Below are positions 8,299 to 17,553 of a stretch of 64,000 bases of DNA, in pieces. The notes under the pieces are model-generated. The model worked only from the letters and a program-made list of their open reading frames with translations. It was not told the DNA's origin and made no database searches. How positions within the stretch are numbered: the first letter of the stretch is position 1; each line of letters starts with the position of its first letter. A program made the position numbers and the translations under genes. Source of the DNA: Rhodopirellula baltica SH 1 (GTDB taxonomy: Bacteria > Planctomycetota > Planctomycetia > Pirellulales > Pirellulaceae); contig NC_005027.1 of the NCBI RefSeq assembly GCF_000196115.1, forward strand, positions 3,100,001 to 3,164,000, written 5' to 3'.

Positions 8299-10278
8299 CT
8301 ATCGAGCGACCACACCAATCTTGACGACGGCGGGCGAGCTCGACTGTTCGGCTTCCTCGCTGGACCCGGCTGACTCAGGTCGTTCCAGGACGGTGTCGAC
8401 CAAGAAGTACAGCAGACGCCGCAGACTTTCATTCTCGATTTCGTCCGCGACTTGTTCCGCTCGAGCTTGGTGTTTGTCGATCAATTGCAAACTCATCTCG
8501 AACACGTTTGCCTTCTCGTACAACCGGCGTACCGTGGTCAAACGTTCGCGATCAGACAATTCGCAATCAGGTTCCGCCAAAGCGAGCAAAGTCTGTTTGT
8601 CTTCGTCATCCAAATGTTGCAGTGCCAACGCCCAAAGCAGCGTTGGACGCCCACCGATTACATCGGCACCCGCAGTCAGCTTGTTGGAATCGTCACCGGC
8701 CCAGTCATTCAAGTCGTTGATGATCTGGAACGCCACACCCAGGTTGCGACTGAATTTGCGAATCGGATCAATCAATGCCGATGCATCGCCGGCCATCCGC
8801 ACGCCGCTGTAAAGAGCAGCCTCAAACGCGGGCGAAGTTTTCAACGCGTAAATTTTGAGAGCGTCCAATGGTGTTAGACGCCGATCCTTCGCGTCTCGCC
8901 AAAGCAACTCCGCCCCCTGTCCCTCAGACAATCGAACGTGGGCGGCGGCCAAGGAGTCCAGCAAATCAACTCTTGTTCCCGCATCAACATCGTCGCCCAT
9001 CATGTTTCGACTGAGCAAACGATACCCAAGTCCGATGAGGTAATCGCCAACGTTGATCGCCGTCGCGGTCCCAAATCGCTGATGCACAGCCGGCTGCCCG
9101 TATCGGAACGCGTCGCCGTCTTCGATGTCGTCGTGGACAAGGCTGGCCTTGTGGAATGTTTCAATGCTGAGCGCGGCACGACGAACCGCATCCGGCACGC
9201 GATTGAGCACATCCTCTCCGTCGGCTCCGGTGCCATCGCCACCCATCATGGCATCGTAGGCTGCCAAAGTGATGAACGGACGCGAATGTTTGCCGCCGCG
9301 AGCCAGGAAGTCGAGAGCGATCGTCTCCGTCGCCGCGATCGGATCGATGCCTTCAAGTTGCTCGGGAGTCACAGCAGGACGTGCTCCGTTCTCCGACGGT
9401 GTCGCACCCAACATCCGTGTACCGGGTGAATAGGCGTTGCCACCTTCGCCACCCAGATGACTTTCCCGCTGCCGCGGCGCCAATCGTTCGAACAAAGTGT
9501 CCTCGAACAGCAATCCAGCCGCACGCATCAAGTGAACGTAACTCTTTGTTTTCGCAGCGGCAGGTTTGTACGGCGTGCGAATCATCTGCTCCACCCAAGG
9601 CTCGTCGACCTTGGTGTTGCGACAATCACTGGACAGCAACGGCACGGCCATGCAGGGAATTCCCGCCAGCAAAACTTTGTCGATCGCTTTTTCCAAAACG
9701 TTCAAACAAGCCACACCGACAACCGCGTCAACGTACCCGCCAACGATGATCTTCATGACGACCGGTGAACCTTCGGCCACCAACACTCGGTAGCCCATGT
9801 CTTCGGCGATCGAGCGGAAATCCGCGATGCTGCAGGCACCGCATTCTTTGCAATTCATGCCGAATTGGTCGTATTCGGCAGGACAACCTTCGGCGTGCTT
9901 CAAACAGTGAGGAAGCAAAAACAGTCGTCGTTCCGGCGGTACCGAGGCGAGCGCGTCGGCCCAAAACTCGCTGCTGATCATCACCATCACCCAGCCCAGA
10001 TAGCTCTCGGGCAAATCAGCCTCTTCGAGCATTCGGCGAGAGATCTGTTCCATTTCATCCTTGGTCATCGGATGAGAACGGTCCAGTTTGGCAGCCACTT
10101 GCGCGCATCGATCTCGCAAGCTTTCCCGCATCGCCAATGTTTCTGGCACCTCCTTTAAATGGCTCGTCTTTCGACGACGCCCCGAGGAGGTTCCCGGAAC
10201 AGACACATCGCTCGATGCGTTCTCATTCGGCGGGATAGAAGCGGGAAGGGAGGGGGATCCGGTCGACAAGCCAATCAC
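8299..10278 (-). CDS. DUF116-polyprenyl diphosphate synthase fusion
   Basis: A 659-residue two-domain protein starting at a GTG that overlaps the stop of the upstream cyclase gene (GTGA). Residues about 70-235 match DUF116, with a Cys cluster at 125, 132, 143, 146 and 149 (CLKHAEGC, CKECGAC) that could bind a metal or Fe-S cluster. Residues about 305-635 are a trans-isoprenyl diphosphate synthase: GGKHSRP at 328-334, the first Asp-rich motif DDIED at 383-387, and the second motif NDLND (NDxxD) at 521-525. The synthase domain therefore looks catalytically complete and should condense IPP with an allylic diphosphate; chain length cannot be read reliably. A low-complexity Ser/Glu tail follows. 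The domain fusion is unusual and is discussed in the findings. Confidence 0.88.
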   Translation of the reverse strand: MIGLSTGSPSLPASIPPNENASSDVSVPGTSSGRRRKTSHLKEVPETLAMRESLRDRCAQVAAKLDRSHPMTKDEMEQISRRMLEEADLPESYLGWVMVMISSEFWADALASVPPERRLFLLPHCLKHAEGCPAEYDQFGMNCKECGACSIADFRSIAEDMGYRVLVAEGSPVVMKIIVGGYVDAVVGVACLNVLEKAIDKVLLAGIPCMAVPLLSSDCRNTKVDEPWVEQMIRTPYKPAAAKTKSYVHLMRAAGLLFEDTLFERLAPRQRESHLGGEGGNAYSPGTRMLGATPSENGARPAVTPEQLEGIDPIAATETIALDFLARGGKHSRPFITLAAYDAMMGGDGTGADGEDVLNRVPDAVRRAALSIETFHKASLVHDDIEDGDAFRYGQPAVHQRFGTATAINVGDYLIGLGYRLLSRNMMGDDVDAGTRVDLLDSLAAAHVRLSEGQGAELLWRDAKDRRLTPLDALKIYALKTSPAFEAALYSGVRMAGDASALIDPIRKFSRNLGVAFQIINDLNDWAGDDSNKLTAGADVIGGRPTLLWALALQHLDDEDKQTLLALAEPDCELSDRERLTTVRRLYEKANVFEMSLQLIDKHQARAEQVADEIENESLRRLLYFLVDTVLERPESAGSSEEAEQSSSPAVVKIGVVAR

Positions 10279-12257
10279 CTAAGTAGTTCGTCGCGTTGCA
10301 TAACCCGGCCCAACGCCGCGGTCGTGTAGACCAACGGGTAAAGCCGTTCGTAATACCAAAGTTTGGCAAAATAAAACCCGATCGGCCAAGCCACCTGGTG
10401 ACGCTCGCGTTGCACGGCATCGATCAGCCAGCGGGTGCCCGAAAGTATAGCCGCTCGCAGTGCGGAACGCATCGACGCATCCCATGGGCTTCCATCGGGA
10501 ATGTCGTTTTCAGCGGCCTGCCCGCCCTCATTCCCGGGAATTCGGCCCCACCAACTGACCAACGCCTCCACCGCAAGCGCCGTTTCTTCCACGGAACTGA
10601 TGAAACCCTCGGGCAATCCAAAAGTTTCGCGAACGGATTCGCCGCCACCCCACCCCCCGTCACTGTTTTGGCTGTTGATTAAATAATACAACCCTCGCGA
10701 GATTGCGTCGTGCCCCAATGCTGGACTGACGTCGACCAACACCCGCGATGTGCCATAAATCGGATTGTCTTCCTCCGGCCGATCCTGATTGCCAAACCAC
10801 AGTGGCAACCACGAACCATCGGCTTGCTGATTCTTCCGCAGGAACCGAAGCCCACGCTGCACCGCTCGTGATCGTTTCGCCGATTCACGTTTTGGCAAAC
10901 AAGCGATCGCTCTCAAAGCATGGGCTGTTAAGTCGTTGCTGCTGCGGTCAAAAGGCAACTTGCCCCATCCCCGACAAAACGTCGGCCAACCCCCGTCTCG
11001 ATTCTGCAGTCCCAACAACCAATCGACACCCCGATCGCACGCTTTCCAAGTATCCAACGCATTTGCAGATACCGAACCAGACGAATCCGATGCCGGCCAA
11101 TCCCTGGAGTAGTCATCGCACAACGGATCTGGCCGGGTGGTCGCCTGCATTCGAAGTGAAATGATTGCACCGGGAGTGTCATCAGCGTCCGGTACTGATC
11201 CCGTTAAATCCGTCCACCCCCAGCCCCCCGGGTCAGCTCCCGTGAACGGATGACGTTCTTGATACTGACAACCTCGTTGCCACTGGATCAGTTCATTGGT
11301 CGACCAAGACCGATCGTCATCAGGATCCATCGTCAAAGCGGTGGTTGCCAAGGAGGTCGCCCAATTCGCAAGATTCGTGTCGATCGGCCAACTGCCATCA
11401 GGCAACATTGAATCCCGCAAGAAACGCAGCCCGTTTTGCGTGACTTCGTGATCCGCACGTCCGCTCGCCGACAATGACATCACCACAAATGCGGTTAGCG
11501 GCGTGGCTTCGAGGTACCCACCACTGGAAGGCTGCATCGAACGCAACACCTTCATGGACGGCTCGATCGCCGCTCGCCGAACCAACGACCACGGCGGCAA
11601 ACAGCCGCCCCCTTCGAGAAACTTCACTTGTCCAATCGCGACAAGAGCCGGCACCGCGTAACTGACGACGGGCATCCCCACAAACCGATACATCGATTGA
11701 GGGACCACCGCCGCCTCGAACGGCAACGCCGAAACCTTCTTCCAAGGCACCAACCCCGCGATCGCCATGTTGGTCAAAATTGGAACGACAAATGTCTTGT
11801 CCTTGCCATACCTGCGTCGCAGCCCATCCAACTCACCGGCAAGCTGAATCCAGTTCCGCAATCGCGAAATCGCGTTTGCATCGGTCGTCTCCCCCGTGAC
11901 TTGATCAGACAAAGTCCACGCTGCGAGTACCAGATAACTGGTGGCGATGTTGCTATGACTACGATCCGTATCGCCAAACCCACCATCGTCGTTCTGCTGA
12001 TCCGCGAGCCATCGCCGCCCGCTTTGAATTTGCTCCAACAAAGCGGCTTTGTCCGCGCCAGCCAACTTGCCCGATCGGACCGCAGCACTCATCGCGCTGA
12101 TCGCAGTCGCGGTTGACAACGCCGAAGCGGACAATTCGCCGGTCCAGTGTCCATCCTTCGTTCGCTGCGCCAGCAACTCGCCACGCAAAAGATCCAACGT
12201 CCCACGCAATTCGCGTCGGTCCAACACTTCGCTCACGGAATTCTCAACAACAGCCAT
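10275..12257 (-). CDS. Squalene-hopene-cyclase-type terpene cyclase
   Basis: About 660 residues from ATG 12257. The class II cyclase acid motif DADDT is at residues 358-362 (D358-A-D360-D361), the position of the DXDD proton donor. Several QW-type repeats are visible: QQNDDGGFGD, LPDGSWPID, QNRDGGWPTF, QQADGSWLPLW and QNSDGGWGGG. 'PVVSYAVPAL' near residue 197 matches a conserved region of squalene-hopene cyclases. The length is close to the usual 630-720. It is translationally coupled to the downstream DUF116-prenyl synthase. Cyclisation of squalene or another linear isoprenoid is likely; the product cannot be predicted, and no squalene synthase is in this window. Confidence 0.85.
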   Translation of the reverse strand: MAVVENSVSEVLDRRELRGTLDLLRGELLAQRTKDGHWTGELSASALSTATAISAMSAAVRSGKLAGADKAALLEQIQSGRRWLADQQNDDGGFGDTDRSHSNIATSYLVLAAWTLSDQVTGETTDANAISRLRNWIQLAGELDGLRRRYGKDKTFVVPILTNMAIAGLVPWKKVSALPFEAAVVPQSMYRFVGMPVVSYAVPALVAIGQVKFLEGGGCLPPWSLVRRAAIEPSMKVLRSMQPSSGGYLEATPLTAFVVMSLSASGRADHEVTQNGLRFLRDSMLPDGSWPIDTNLANWATSLATTALTMDPDDDRSWSTNELIQWQRGCQYQERHPFTGADPGGWGWTDLTGSVPDADDTPGAIISLRMQATTRPDPLCDDYSRDWPASDSSGSVSANALDTWKACDRGVDWLLGLQNRDGGWPTFCRGWGKLPFDRSSNDLTAHALRAIACLPKRESAKRSRAVQRGLRFLRKNQQADGSWLPLWFGNQDRPEEDNPIYGTSRVLVDVSPALGHDAISRGLYYLINSQNSDGGWGGGESVRETFGLPEGFISSVEETALAVEALVSWWGRIPGNEGGQAAENDIPDGSPWDASMRSALRAAILSGTRWLIDAVQRERHQVAWPIGFYFAKLWYYERLYPLVYTTAALGRVMQRDELLR

Positions 12258-12371
12258 CACGACTCAATTAGCAAACGCTCGAACAATCCGCCCCTATTCG
12301 AGCACACGCCTGCCAATCGTCCAAACCACCCAACAACGCTCTTTTCAAAAAGCTCGAGCGGTCAGGTTGGT

Positions 12372-13382
12372 TCACGAGTCCTTCAGTGCATTCGCGATTC
12401 GCAACTTTTCGCGGCACTGATCTCGATACGCATCAATATTGGCTTCCTCCAAAGCAGCTTCGAAGTGCTTGATTGCTTCGTCCTTCTTCAGATGAGTCAA
12501 GAACAAATCGGCGAGCGTCCGGTGCCACTGATACAGACTGCGTTTTGCTCGTTTGTCCGGCCCGTTTGCATCGGCAGCCAGGGCGGCCTTCAAAGCTTTC
12601 TTCTTGTTCCCCGCGTTCTCCCAACAATAGGCGGCTTCCATCAAACAATACGCTCTCACATCTTCGGACTCTTTCGACACCGCCTCATAACGTTTCGCCG
12701 CCGATTCGAAATCACGGGTCAATCGATCGCAGAAAGCACGATTGATCATCAGCTCAACATCGAGTGGCTTGCCTTCCTCCTCATTGAGCTTCAGCAATCG
12801 ATCGATGTACTCGCCGCGTTTGGCGTGATCACGTGCCACGTTGTAGGTATACGCTTCCATGATCACGAGAGCGGTACGATCCTTCGGATCATTTTCCAGC
12901 TGCTTTTCATAGCGAGCTTTCATTTCGTTGACCCAGCCCTTCCGTCTCGCAATCGCGTTGACCGATCCAATCGACAAAGAAGCAAACGCGGGGTAGGGAG
13001 CGTTCTCAACCACATACTCAAGCGACTCGAACATCTTGTCTTGATCACCAAGCTCCGAATGCACTGAGATCAAGGTGCGATGGGCATCCGCTATCTCGCG
13101 ATCTCGTGTGGCCAGTTCGATGGCGGACTGCAAGGCTACCTTTGCGGCCTGGAAATCGCCCGCTTCCCGAAATCGAAATGCCGCCGAATACGCTTCGCGA
13201 AAATTGCTGTAAACGGGCGCTGCCTCACTCGCGGTCTCGTCGGAAGTGTCAACTTCCGACGTGGTTTCGACAACTGCGGCATCTTCCTGGGCGGGGACGG
13301 CTCGGCCCAATCCGATCAGTGCGATCGCAAGGGCGGAAACGACAACCAATCCATTTCGTGGCACTCTCCAACGTTGGTTCAT
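12372..13382 (-). CDS. Exported TPR-repeat protein
   Basis: A 336-residue protein. I chose ATG 13382 rather than the longer frame because GAAGAG lies about 7 bases upstream and the N terminus then forms a good signal peptide (RNGLVVVSALAIALIGLGRAVPAQ). The mature part is alpha-helical with TPR-like repeats, for example 'FREAGDFQAAKVALQSAIEL', 'NAGNKKKALKAALAAD' and 'LKKDEAIKHFEAALEEA'. It probably acts as a periplasmic protein-interaction scaffold. It is divergent from the Tad pilus genes and 111 bp upstream of the cyclase in the same direction. A link to either cluster is not shown by the sequence. Confidence 0.75.
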   Translation of the reverse strand: MNQRWRVPRNGLVVVSALAIALIGLGRAVPAQEDAAVVETTSEVDTSDETASEAAPVYSNFREAYSAAFRFREAGDFQAAKVALQSAIELATRDREIADAHRTLISVHSELGDQDKMFESLEYVVENAPYPAFASLSIGSVNAIARRKGWVNEMKARYEKQLENDPKDRTALVIMEAYTYNVARDHAKRGEYIDRLLKLNEEEGKPLDVELMINRAFCDRLTRDFESAAKRYEAVSKESEDVRAYCLMEAAYCWENAGNKKKALKAALAADANGPDKRAKRSLYQWHRTLADLFLTHLKKDEAIKHFEAALEEANIDAYRDQCREKLRIANALKDS

Positions 13383-13647
13383 GATGTTCTCTTCGTTCCT
13401 GTTGCACTGACCGGCGAAAGCGACTTCAAAGCTCCATCCTAGCAAAGCGGGCCACTTCAAATTGCAACGGTTCATCTTTTCCAACGCGCAGCCTCGTCAT
13501 AACCCGCAAAGCCTCTGCAGAGCGTTCAAATTTGCAGGATCATGTTGCGTTTTGACGACATGCGCACCGTTTAGGTCGTAGGGTTGGGTGAGTCATTTCA
13601 GGCACTCTGTGAGGGTGCCCGGCACACCGTCAAGGATTTATAGAACC

Positions 13648-14967
13648 ATGCGACAAGCAGCGCCTCCCCAACGTCCCGAAGCGAATCGCCAAGAACAATT
13701 CGAGCAAATCAAACGCCGTATCCACGGTAAGTTGGTCGACAAGCTGGATCTATCGCGTGTCGGTGACCTCCAAGGCGACACGCTCAAACGTGAAATCCGC
13801 ATGGTGGTTGAACATCTATGCGATGCCGAAGACACACTACTGAACCGTCAAGAGCGTGAGCGAATCGTTGACGAAGTTTTGGACGAAACCTTTGGCCTCG
13901 GTCCATTGGAATTGATCCTGAAAGACCCGAAAGTCAGCGACATTCTGATCAACGGCCCCAAGAACATTTATGTCGAGAAGGGCGGCCAAATGCAGAAGAC
14001 CGACGTGGAATTCCGCGACGGCAAACACCTTCTGCAAATCATTGACCGAATCGTGAGTAAAGTCGGCCGCCGCGTCGACGAAACTTGCCCAATGGTTGAC
14101 GCTCGATTGGACGACGGTTCGCGGGTCAACGCGATCATTCCTCCGCTGGCACTCGATGGTGCAGCGGTTTCGATTCGTCGTTTCGGCAGCAATCCACTGC
14201 GTCTGGAAGACCTGTTGAATTACCGAGCGTTCACGCCTGAAATGGTGATGTTGCTCGAAGGCTGTATCAAAGCTCGCCTGAACATGATCATCGCCGGTGG
14301 TACCGGTTCTGGTAAGACAACGCTACTGAACACACTGTCGTCGTTCATCGGCCACGAAGACCGAATCGTGACGATCGAAGACGCGGCTGAACTTCAGCTG
14401 CAACAAGACCATGTTGTCCGTTTGGAAACACGACCACCCAACATTGAAGGCAACGGAGCGGTCACCGCGACTGACCTGGTCAAGAACGCCCTGCGGATGC
14501 GTCCCGAGCGAATCATCATCGGCGAATGCCGTGGCGGCGAAACGCTGGACATGTTGCAGGCCATGAACACGGGTCACGACGGGTCGCTCACAACGATTCA
14601 CGCCAACACGCCTCGTGACGCCATCGCTCGTTTGGAAACGTTGGTGATGATGTCCGGTTTCGAATTGCCGGTCAAAGCCATCCGCCAACAAGTCAGCGGT
14701 GCGGTGGATGTTTTGATTCAAGCCAACCGACTGCAGGGTGGACCTCGTCGCGTTACCGCCATCACCGAAGTTGTCGGGATGGAACAAGACACGATCATCC
14801 TGCAAGACATCTATCGATTCAACCAAAAAGGCATCAACGCCGAAGGCAAAGCCCACGGGCAATTTGTCTGCAGCGGTGTTCGCCCAAGCTTCATGGACAA
14901 ACTCGAAGCCGCCGGCGTGCGATTGCCCGCCAGTGCTTTCCGTGAACGAGTCATGATGGACGCCTAA
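13648..14967 (+). CDS. tadA: Tad/Flp pilus assembly ATPase (CpaF/TadA)
   Basis: A 439-residue secretion ATPase. ATG 13648 has AAGGAT about 9 bases upstream and is preferred to an in-frame GTG at 13588. The Walker A motif is [12 protein letters not shown]. The Asp and His boxes are present ('[23 protein letters not shown]', '[21 protein letters not shown]') and the Walker B region is '[18 protein letters not shown]'. The N-terminal domain has the family landmarks '[19 protein letters not shown]' and '[15 protein letters not shown]'. It powers assembly of type IVb (Flp/Tad) pili at the cytoplasmic face and is followed by tadB and tadC in the usual order. The pilin, secretin and CpaB genes are not in this window. 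Confidence 0.95.
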   Translation: MRQAAPPQRPEANRQEQFEQIKRRIHGKLVDKLDLSRVGDLQGDTLKREIRMVVEHLCDAEDTLLNRQERERIVDEVLDETFGLGPLELILKDPKVSDILINGPKNIYVEKGGQMQKTDVEFRDGKHLLQIIDRIVSKVGRRVDETCPMVDARLDDGSRVNAIIPPLALDGAAVSIRRFGSNPLRLEDLLNYRAFTPEMVMLLEGCIKARLNMIIAGGTGSGKTTLLNTLSSFIGHEDRIVTIEDAAELQLQQDHVVRLETRPPNIEGNGAVTATDLVKNALRMRPERIIIGECRGGETLDMLQAMNTGHDGSLTTIHANTPRDAIARLETLVMMSGFELPVKAIRQQVSGAVDVLIQANRLQGGPRRVTAITEVVGMEQDTIILQDIYRFNQKGINAEGKAHGQFVCSGVRPSFMDKLEAAGVRLPASAFRERVMMDA

Positions 14968-15082
14968 TCGGCGAACAACAGCACGCCGTGCCCAGCAATC
15001 AGTTGTGGCACGGTGTCTGGAACGCCTCGGATGCTCCTTTAATCAACCAAAGTTCGACTCCCCCTCTTCAATCAACGCTCCC

Positions 15083-16048
15083 ATGTCATCCATCATCATC
15101 ATCGTCGCCGCCGGGGTCTTTGTTGCCTCGCTCATCGCGTTCGGTGCATCTGTTTTGATGCCCTCGGAAGAAACGACCGCGACAGAAGATCGCTTGACTC
15201 AGCTCGCCCACGGAAAACGTGGCGCAGAGTCTGATAGCAGCACGCCGTCGTTCTTGCTGAATGACCTGGATGATGCGACGGGGTTGCTGAAGACAATCAC
15301 GGACCGCATCCCTGCGGTCCACAAGATCCTTGAACAGGCAGACATCGACCTCACCGTTACAAAATTCGCGATGATTTGCGGTGGCTGCTTTGCCGCGGGC
15401 ATGGTGCTGTGCGTCGTCACTCCCATTCCGATTCTGCTCGGGCCAATCGTGGGTGCCACGTTTGTGGGTGCTCCCGTCTTCTACGTGATGTTCAAACGCA
15501 AACGTCGCCTAAAACGTTTCGGCGAACAAATTCCCGAAGCACTCGAATTGCTCGGTCGTTCGCTTCGTGCTGGTCACTCGCTCAACGCTGGCTTTGGTTT
15601 GGTCGGCGACGAAATGGAAGCTCCTTTGGCAACCGAATTCCGTCGTTGCTTTGAAGAACAAAAGTTCGGCATTCCCTTGGACGAATCCATCGAAGACATG
15701 GCGGAACGTGTCCCCAACATGGACCTTCGATTTTTCGCCACCGCTGTGATTTTGCAGCGTCAAACCGGGGGTGACTTGAGTGAAATCCTCGACAAGATCG
15801 GACACCTCGTCCGTGAACGATTGCAGATTCTTGGAACGATCCAAGCCCTCACCGGGGAAGGCCGAATGAGTGGTGCTGTGCTGCTCGCCCTGCCGCCGGT
15901 TTTGTTCCTGGTCATGTTGAAAATCAACGCTGAATACGTGTTGATGCTCTTCACGGACGAACTCGGACGAATGGCATTGGGTATGGCTTTGGTCACTCAA
16001 GTGCTGGGAGCATTGGCGATCAAGAAGATCATCACGATCAAAGTCTAG
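15083..16048 (+). CDS. tadB: Tad pilus inner-membrane protein TadB
   Basis: A 321-residue membrane protein from ATG 15083; the longer frame would place 26 non-membrane residues before the first helix. An N-terminal helix (IIIIVAAGVFVASLIAFG) is followed by a central pair of helices (ICGGCFAAGMVLCVVTPIPI) and a T2SSF/GspF domain with 'IPEALELLGRSLRAGHSLNAGF' and 'ILQRQTGGDLSEILDKI'. A C-terminal helix pair completes it. With TadC it forms the pilus platform on which the ATPase acts. It lies 115 bp after tadA and 65 bp before tadC. Confidence 0.92.
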   Translation: MSSIIIIVAAGVFVASLIAFGASVLMPSEETTATEDRLTQLAHGKRGAESDSSTPSFLLNDLDDATGLLKTITDRIPAVHKILEQADIDLTVTKFAMICGGCFAAGMVLCVVTPIPILLGPIVGATFVGAPVFYVMFKRKRRLKRFGEQIPEALELLGRSLRAGHSLNAGFGLVGDEMEAPLATEFRRCFEEQKFGIPLDESIEDMAERVPNMDLRFFATAVILQRQTGGDLSEILDKIGHLVRERLQILGTIQALTGEGRMSGAVLLALPPVLFLVMLKINAEYVLMLFTDELGRMALGMALVTQVLGALAIKKIITIKV

Positions 16049-16113
16049 ATCCGCCTCCTGCCCCTTCGCGTTCTACTCCTTTTCGCTCATCGCTCTTCGC
16101 ACAACTCAGTCCA

Positions 16114-17100
16114 ATGTTCACATACTCAATCGCTCCTGAACTCATCGGCTTCCTCAGTCCGGTGACGTTGACCACCATCGCGATTTTTGCTTCGGTGACA
16201 TCGTTCGCTTGGTTTGTCCTCAGTAAAGTGGGCGGCGACGACCAGGCTCCCGCGGAATCACGCTTGGAACGAATGAAAGATGCCAAACGTGGCATCCGCG
16301 ACATCGCCGCTGATGAAAAGCAACGCACAAAGAACGAAGCTCTGACCGAAGCACTTGAGAAAGCGGCAACGCCAATCGCCAGTTCGGTCTCAGGCAACGA
16401 AGAAGAAATGGGTAAGCTTCGTGAAAAGCTGATCAACGCTGGCTTTCGCCGCGAAAGTGCTCCCGTCATCTTCAAACTCATTCAGCTGGTTTGCACCGGC
16501 GTCGGGCTCATGCTCGGTGGTGTCACGGGCGCCGTCTTGGACGGTCTGACTCAGGGCATGATCATCAAACTGTTGCTCGGCATGATCGGCGGCTTCATGA
16601 TCCCTTCGTTGATCTTGGGTTTCATGGCCAGCAAACGTCGCGAAAAGATTTTCTTGGGTCTTCCCGATGCGTTGGACTTGATGGTCGTCTGCGTGGAAGC
16701 CGGCTTGGGTCTCGACCAAGCACTCCGCAAGGTGGCCGAAGAAATGCAGAAGAGCCACAAAGCGATCGGCGAAGAATTTTCGATCTCCAACCACCAGTTG
16801 CAACTCGGCAGCCCCCGAAGCGAAGTGCTTTCAGGATTGGGTTACCGCAGCGGCGTCGACGACTTGAAGCAACTTGCATCGATCCTGATCCAGGCTGACA
16901 AGTTTGGATCCAGTGTGGCTCAAGCCCTTCGGGTTCAAAGCGATTCGATGCGAACCAAACGTCGTCAAATCGCCGAAGAAAAAGCCGCGAAGACGGCCGT
17001 GAAGATGATCTTCCCGCTAGTGCTGTTCATCTTCCCCGGCATTTTTGTGGTGCTCGTTGGACCAGCCGCGATCAATATGTATCGCCAAATGCTTCAGTGA
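16114..17100 (+). CDS. tadC: Tad pilus inner-membrane protein TadC
   Basis: A 328-residue membrane protein with an N-terminal helix (SPVTLTTIAIFASVTSFAWFV), a central hairpin near residues 130-175 (VCTGVGLMLGGVTGAV, LLGMIGGFMIPSLILGFMA), the T2SSF segment 'LPDALDLMVVCVEAGLGLDQALRKVAEE', 'LIQADKFGSSVAQALRVQSDSMR', and a C-terminal helix (MIFPLVLFIFPGIFVVLVG). This is the standard TadC arrangement. It is the last gene of the tadABC set; a palindrome follows before the convergent response-regulator gene. Confidence 0.92.
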   Translation: MFTYSIAPELIGFLSPVTLTTIAIFASVTSFAWFVLSKVGGDDQAPAESRLERMKDAKRGIRDIAADEKQRTKNEALTEALEKAATPIASSVSGNEEEMGKLREKLINAGFRRESAPVIFKLIQLVCTGVGLMLGGVTGAVLDGLTQGMIIKLLLGMIGGFMIPSLILGFMASKRREKIFLGLPDALDLMVVCVEAGLGLDQALRKVAEEMQKSHKAIGEEFSISNHQLQLGSPRSEVLSGLGYRSGVDDLKQLASILIQADKFGSSVAQALRVQSDSMRTKRRQIAEEKAAKTAVKMIFPLVLFIFPGIFVVLVGPAAINMYRQMLQ

Positions 17101-17124
17101 GCTGTCGCAAACATCGAAATAGCT

Positions 17125-17141
17125 GGTCGCTTAAAGCGACC
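17125..17141. terminator. Perfect hairpin between convergent tadC and response regulator
   Basis: GGTCGCTTAAAGCGACC forms a 7-bp perfect stem with a 3-base loop between two convergent genes. It has no clear U tract, so it may be a weak bidirectional terminator or only an mRNA 3'-end hairpin. Confidence 0.45.
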
Positions 17142-17147
17142 TGAGAA

Positions 17148-17543
17148 CTACTTCAGCAATCGATCGACCGCTTCCAGCAGTTTTTCAATTGCGAATGGCT
17201 TGCGGATGTATTCGCTCACGCCCAGCAACTCCGCGTACGCTTGATGGCGACTGCCCTCGTTGCCCGTGATCATGATGACCGGAACCGGCAATTCATTTTC
17301 TCGCCGCATCTTTTCGAGCACCAAGAATCCACTTCGCTTGGGCATCATCATGTCCAAGATCATCAACTGTGGTTTTTCGCACTCGGCTAGGGCGAGTGCT
17401 TGGTTGCCATCTCGGGCGACCACCACTTTGTAGCCGTTGGATTCCAACGCGTAGGAAACGGACTCGATGATTTCCGCGTCATCATCGACAACAAGGATTT
17501 TCGCGGTCGAGGTGGAGCTGTCTGACTGGGCAGGGGTGTTCAT
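17148..17543 (-). CDS. Single-domain response regulator
   Basis: 131 residues from ATG 17543, consisting of one receiver domain. The acidic pair is in 'KILVVDDDAEIIESV', the phospho-acceptor Asp is in 'LMILDMMMPKRSG', the switch Thr is in 'VIMITGNEG' and the conserved Lys is in 'EYIRKPFAIEKL'. There is no output domain, so it is a CheY-like relay or a regulator that works by protein contact. It starts 11 bp after the stop of the hydrolase-like gene on the same strand. No histidine kinase is nearby. Confidence 0.9.
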   Translation of the reverse strand: MNTPAQSDSSTSTAKILVVDDDAEIIESVSYALESNGYKVVVARDGNQALALAECEKPQLMILDMMMPKRSGFLVLEKMRRENELPVPVIMITGNEGSRHQAYAELLGVSEYIRKPFAIEKLLEAVDRLLK

Positions 17544-17553
17544 CAAGTGGCGA

